Shown here: in pieces, positions 15,020 to 17,842 of the stretch
Numbering within the stretch: the stretch's first letter is position 1
Layout of the letters: each line of letters starts with the position of its first letter
Assembly: GCA_035517415.1 (NCBI GenBank)
Contig: DATIYW010000002.1
Span: 1-17,842, forward strand
Direction: 5' to 3'
Length of the DNA stretch: 17,842 nucleotides
Origin: DATIYW01 sp035517415
Lineage (GTDB): Bacteria > Acidobacteriota > Thermoanaerobaculia > Thermoanaerobaculales > Thermoanaerobaculaceae
Translations under genes and position numbers: made by a program
The notes under the pieces: model-generated
Told to the model about the DNA's origin: nothing
Databases searched by the model: none
The model's input: the letters and a program-made list of their open reading frames with translations, nothing else

Positions 15020-15025
15020 CCGGGC

Positions 15026-16177
15026 GTGAGCCTGCGTTGCTATCTCGACCACAACGCCACCTCGCCGCTCGCCGACGGCGTCGCCGCGGCGGTCGCCGGC
15101 GAGGTCGGGGCCCGGTGCGGCAACCCGGCCAGCCCCCATGCCGAGGGGCGGCGCGCCCGCGCGGCGATCGAGCGCGCCCGCGCCGAGGTCGCGGCCCTCG
15201 CCGGCGCCGTTCCCGAGGAGGTCGTGTTCACCTCCGGCGGGAGCGAGGCCAACGCGGCCGCGCTGTGGGGCCTGGTCGCGGGCGAGGGGAGCCTTGCCGG
15301 TCGCGACCTCCTGCTCTCGGCGGTGGAGCATCCTGCGGTGCGCGCCATGGGCGAGGAGCTCGCCCGCTTCGGCGTCGCGGTCAAGACCTTGCCGGTGCAG
15401 CGCTCGGGGCTCGTCGACCTTGACGCGCTGGAGGCGGCGCTGGAGCGACGGCCCGGTGCGACCCTGGCGGTGCAGCTCGTCAACTCGGAGACCGGCGTGA
15501 TCCAACCGATCGAGGCGGTGGCCGAGCTCGCGCAGCGGGCCGGGGCACGGCTGCACTGCGACGCGGTCCAGGCGGCGGGCAAGGTCGCGCTGGCAGCCGA
15601 CGCCTGGGGGGTTTCGACCCTCGCGATCGGCGGCCACAAGTTCGGCGCCCCGCCCGGCGTCGGCGCGCTGGTCGTGCGCCATGCGCCGTTCGCGGCGCTG
15701 ATCCCGGGCTCGCAGGAGCGGCACCGTCGCGGCGGGACGGAGAACCTGCCCGGGATCGCCGGCCTCGCGGTCGCCGCGCGGGTCGCGCTGGCCCGCCTCG
15801 GCGACTGGGGTGAGGTCGGCGCGCTGCGCGACCGCCTCGAGCGGGAGGTGCTCGGACGCATACCTGGCACCTCGGTCTACGGCGCCGCGGCGCCGCGCGT
15901 CGCCAACACCTCGTGCCTCGGCCTGCCCGACGGCCTCAAGGGCGGCGCCGCCGTCGCCGCCCTCGACCTCGAGGGCTTCGCGGTGTCGGCGGGCCCGGCC
16001 TGCAGCTCCGGGGTCGAGCGCGGCTCGCCGACGGTGCAGGCGATGGGCTTCGATCGCGCCGCGAGCGGGCGTACACTGAGAGTCTCAATGGGGTTCGGCA
16101 CCGGCCTCGATGAGATCATGGCGTTCGTCGCGGCGCTCGAGCGGGTGACGCAGCGGAGCAAGGGGGGTGGGACGTGA
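15026..16177 (+). CDS. Cysteine desulfurase (IscS/NifS family)
   Basis: A PLP enzyme that takes sulfur from L-cysteine as a persulfide and passes it to Fe-S cluster assembly or tRNA thiolation. The 383 residues fit the NifS/IscS length. Key residues are present: the N-terminal YLDHNATSP (6-14), SGGSEANA, His102 in VEHPA stacking on PLP, NSETGVIQP, and the DAVQAAGK block. The PLP lysine is Lys205 in IGGHKFG. RRGGTEN follows, and the persulfide Cys326 lies in SAGPACSSG on a flexible loop. The common form of that motif is SAGSACSSG; the Pro at 324 is a small variation before the catalytic cysteine. The GTG at 15026 gives the expected N-terminus just ahead of the first conserved strand. The gene overlaps the FHA gene by 4 nt (GTGA), with mnmA next, so supplying sulfur to MnmA is a likely role. 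iscS and nifS cannot be told apart with confidence. Confidence 0.95.
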   Translation: MSLRCYLDHNATSPLADGVAAAVAGEVGARCGNPASPHAEGRRARAAIERARAEVAALAGAVPEEVVFTSGGSEANAAALWGLVAGEGSLAGRDLLLSAVEHPAVRAMGEELARFGVAVKTLPVQRSGLVDLDALEAALERRPGATLAVQLVNSETGVIQPIEAVAELAQRAGARLHCDAVQAAGKVALAADAWGVSTLAIGGHKFGAPPGVGALVVRHAPFAALIPGSQERHRRGGTENLPGIAGLAVAARVALARLGDWGEVGALRDRLEREVLGRIPGTSVYGAAAPRVANTSCLGLPDGLKGGAAVAALDLEGFAVSAGPACSSGVERGSPTVQAMGFDRAASGRTLRVSMGFGTGLDEIMAFVAALERVTQRSKGGGT

Positions 16178-16761
16178 TCGTGAGCTGCCCGAGCTGCAAG
16201 GCGCGCTACCAGTACGACGAGGCGCGCTTTGGCGAGAGCTACTCCCGCAAGCTCAAGTGCACGAAGTGCGCGACGGTTTTCGACGTCACTCGCCCGGGTG
16301 CGGACGAGCCCGAGCCGGAACCCGCGTCGCCCATCCCCGCCGCTGCCAAGGTGGTCCCGGACACGACGCGGCAGCTCGACCTGCAGAAGCTCGCCGCCTC
16401 ACGCGCGGACTCGGAGCTGCCCGAGCTCGCGCCGCTCTCGCCGCGCCGGCGCTACTCGCTCGCCGTGATCCTCGGCGCCAACGCGGGTCAGATCCACCAG
16501 GTCGGCAAGCCCCGCGTCGTGCTCGGCCGCGGCGCCGAGTGCGACCTGCAGCTGCAGGACAGCGAGGTCTCGCGCCGCCATGCGATGCTCGAGATCCACG
16601 GCGACGAGGCGCTCGTCTCCGACCTCGGCTCGACCAACGGCACCTACGTCGACGGCGTGCGGATCAAGTCGGCGACGATCGCCGGCAACCAGGAGTTCAG
16701 CCTGGGGACCACCACGCTGATGTTCATCGTCACCGACGTCCATGACTCGGCAGCAGGTTAG
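16174..16761 (+). CDS. Zinc-ribbon and FHA domain protein
   Basis: A 195-residue cytoplasmic protein with two domains. Residues 1-38 form an MJ0042-type zinc ribbon with paired cysteines Cys5/Cys8 and Cys29/Cys32. A Pro/Glu/Ala-rich linker (about 40-90) follows. Residues 92-187 are an FHA domain, a phosphothreonine-peptide reader, with the conserved GRG (118-120), SRRH (133-136) and STNGT (153-157). No membrane helix or catalytic site is seen. The GTG start at 16174 overlaps the desulfurase stop by 4 nt and has a GGGGGG-rich ribosome site before it, so the two are coupled. The nearby GTG at 16180 is a less likely start because the 16174 overlap fits coupling. The FHA domain suggests a link to a Ser/Thr kinase encoded elsewhere, and a bridge to sulfur transfer is only a guess from position. 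Confidence 0.9.
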   Translation: MIVSCPSCKARYQYDEARFGESYSRKLKCTKCATVFDVTRPGADEPEPEPASPIPAAAKVVPDTTRQLDLQKLAASRADSELPELAPLSPRRRYSLAVILGANAGQIHQVGKPRVVLGRGAECDLQLQDSEVSRRHAMLEIHGDEALVSDLGSTNGTYVDGVRIKSATIAGNQEFSLGTTTLMFIVTDVHDSAAG

Positions 16762-16796
16762 CGGCCCCCTCCCGCGATCCGCGCCGGCGCCCGTGC

Positions 16797-16802
16797 GGGG
16801 AG
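16797..16802 (+). promoter_or_regulatory. Shine-Dalgarno GGGGAG supporting a TTG start for mnmA
   Basis: GGGGAG lies 7 nt before the TTG at 16810. An in-frame TAG at 16759-16761 excludes a distant upstream start, and no ATG or GTG occurs in frame between it and the conserved VALSGGVDSS, so TTG is the only normal start available. Confidence 0.55.
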
Positions 16803-16809
16803 CCGCGGG

Positions 16810-17842
16810 TTGCGCGTCGTAGTCGCGCTCTCGGGGGGCGTCGACTCCTCGGTCGCTGCGGCGCTGCTCGCCGAGGCCGGGCACGAGGTGGTCGCCGTCA
16901 CGCTCCAGCTCGCCGACCTCTCCGACCGCGGGCTCGGCGCCTCGCGCTGCTGCTCCGCCGCCGACGTCGAGTTCGCCCGCGCGGTCTGCGCGCGGCTCGG
17001 CGTGCCGCACTACGTGCTCGACATGGAGGAGGAGTTCCGCCGCGCCGTGCTCGACCCGTTCGTCGAGTCGTACCTGGCGGGCGAGACGCCGCTGCCGTGC
17101 GCGCGCTGCAACTCGCGGGTGAAGTTCGGCGAGCTGCTGCGCGTCGCCGCGCAGTTCGGCGCCACGGCCCTGGCGACCGGCCACTACGCCCGCGTCGAGC
17201 GCGCGGGCGACGGCGAGCACCGGCTCCTCCGCGGGCTCGACCGCAGCAAGGACCAGTCGTACTTCCTCTTCGAGCTGACCGGCCGGCAGCTCTCGAGCGT
17301 CCTCTTTCCGCTCGGCGCGATGACCAAGGCCGAGGTGCGGTGCAAGGCGCAGTCGCTCGGCCTGCCGAACGCGGCGCGGCGCGACAGCCAGGAGGTCTGC
17401 TTCGTCCCCGCCGGCGGCTCGTACGCCGACGTGCTCGAACGGCTCGCCCCGGAGCGGCTGCCGGGGCGCGGCGAGGTGGTCGATCGGGACGGAACGACGC
17501 TCGGCGCTCACGATGGGTTCCACCGCTACACGATCGGGCAGCGGCGGGGGATCGGCGTCCCGGGCACCAGCCGGCGGTATGTCGTCGGGCTTGAGCCGGC
17601 GGCGAACCGCGTCGTCGTCGGGCCGCGGGAGCACGCGCTCCACCGCCGCCTCGGCCTGCGCGAGGTCAACTGGCTCGCGAGTTGGGACGCCGCACCCATT
17701 CACGCCGAGGTCCAGATCCGTTCCCGGCACGAGGCGGCCCCCGCGACCGTGACGCTCGGCGCCGGTGGGCGTGCCGAGGTCGAGTTCGATGAGCCGGTGC
17801 TGGCGCCGGCGCCGGGGCAGGCGGCGGTCTGCTACGCCGGCG
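16810..17842 (+). CDS. mnmA: tRNA-specific 2-thiouridylase MnmA (3' partial)
   Basis: MnmA activates U34 of Lys, Glu and Gln tRNAs with ATP and replaces its 2-oxygen with sulfur delivered from a cysteine desulfurase. From the TTG start, 344 residues are visible, so only a short C-terminal piece is missing. Motifs present are the PP-loop SGGVDSS near the N-terminus, CCSAADVEFAR, the first active cysteine Cys100 in CARCNSRVKFGEL, ATGHYARV, RGLDRSKDQSYFLFEL, the second active cysteine Cys197 in RDSQEVCFVP, and GQRRGIGVPG. An extra Cys97 sits three residues before Cys100, giving CxxC plus Cys197, a pattern suited to an Fe-S cluster. The gene starts 48 nt after the FHA gene in the same direction, with a cysteine desulfurase two genes upstream, which matches sulfur supply to tRNA thiolation. 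Confidence 0.96.
   Translation, partial: MRVVVALSGGVDSSVAAALLAEAGHEVVAVTLQLADLSDRGLGASRCCSAADVEFARAVCARLGVPHYVLDMEEEFRRAVLDPFVESYLAGETPLPCARCNSRVKFGELLRVAAQFGATALATGHYARVERAGDGEHRLLRGLDRSKDQSYFLFELTGRQLSSVLFPLGAMTKAEVRCKAQSLGLPNAARRDSQEVCFVPAGGSYADVLERLAPERLPGRGEVVDRDGTTLGAHDGFHRYTIGQRRGIGVPGTSRRYVVGLEPAANRVVVGPREHALHRRLGLREVNWLASWDAAPIHAEVQIRSRHEAAPATVTLGAGGRAEVEFDEPVLAPAPGQAAVCYAG

Noticed and set aside
1..17842. Defence islands, CRISPR arrays, insertion sequences, tRNA or rRNA genes
   Set aside because: I looked for regularly spaced repeats, transposase motifs, terminal inverted repeats and tRNA-like cloverleaf or GTTCGANTC signals in the gaps and saw none; nearly all DNA is explained by the listed genes.

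Overview
The window is a very GC-rich bacterial chromosome segment (about 70% by eye), almost entirely coding, with thirteen protein genes and no RNA genes, CRISPR arrays, transposons or phage genes that I can see. The best taxonomic hint is the 840-residue gene at 2147-4669. It joins a GWxTD-type N-terminal region to a C-terminal von Willebrand A domain of the 'VWFA-related' kind common in Acidobacteriota. With an MCE/Mla lipid-transport operon (a diderm trait) and the high GC, this suggests an Acidobacteriota-like organism. That is inference, not proof.

Left part (1-5702, + strand): an alpha/beta hydrolase of the proline iminopeptidase type, cut by the window start; a MidA/NDUFAF7-family methyltransferase; the exported GWxTD-VWA protein; and an exported protein of unknown function resembling DUF3108 proteins.

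Middle part (5757-14964, - strand): a tightly packed seven-gene operon read right to left. The order is dnaB (replicative helicase), mlaE, mlaF and mlaD (lipid-transport ABC permease, ATPase and MCE substrate-binding protein), radA (recombination), a HEAT-repeat protein and an HD-GYP-like phosphohydrolase. Junctions range from an 11-nt overlap to a 29-nt gap, and two are 4-nt start/stop overlaps, so cotranscription and translational coupling are likely. The last two genes appear to share a divergent N-terminal module, which suggests they work together in a signalling task.

Right part (15026-17842, + strand), divergent from dnaB across 61 nt: an IscS/NifS-type cysteine desulfurase, a zinc-ribbon plus FHA-domain protein, and mnmA (tRNA 2-thiouridylase), cut by the window end. 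The desulfurase can supply the sulfur that MnmA puts on tRNA U34, so this is a sulfur-transfer/tRNA-thiolation cluster with a phosphopeptide-binding protein between the two enzymes.

No obviously new defence or mobile system is present. The most interesting signals are: (i) -10-like elements placed so that dnaB and the cysteine desulfurase (and nearly midA) would have leaderless mRNAs, while genes inside operons mostly have Shine-Dalgarno sequences; (ii) the shared N-terminal module of the HEAT and HD proteins; (iii) an MlaD with a long helical region and a C-terminal domain resembling an outer-membrane beta-barrel; (iv) a CxxC...C arrangement in MnmA.
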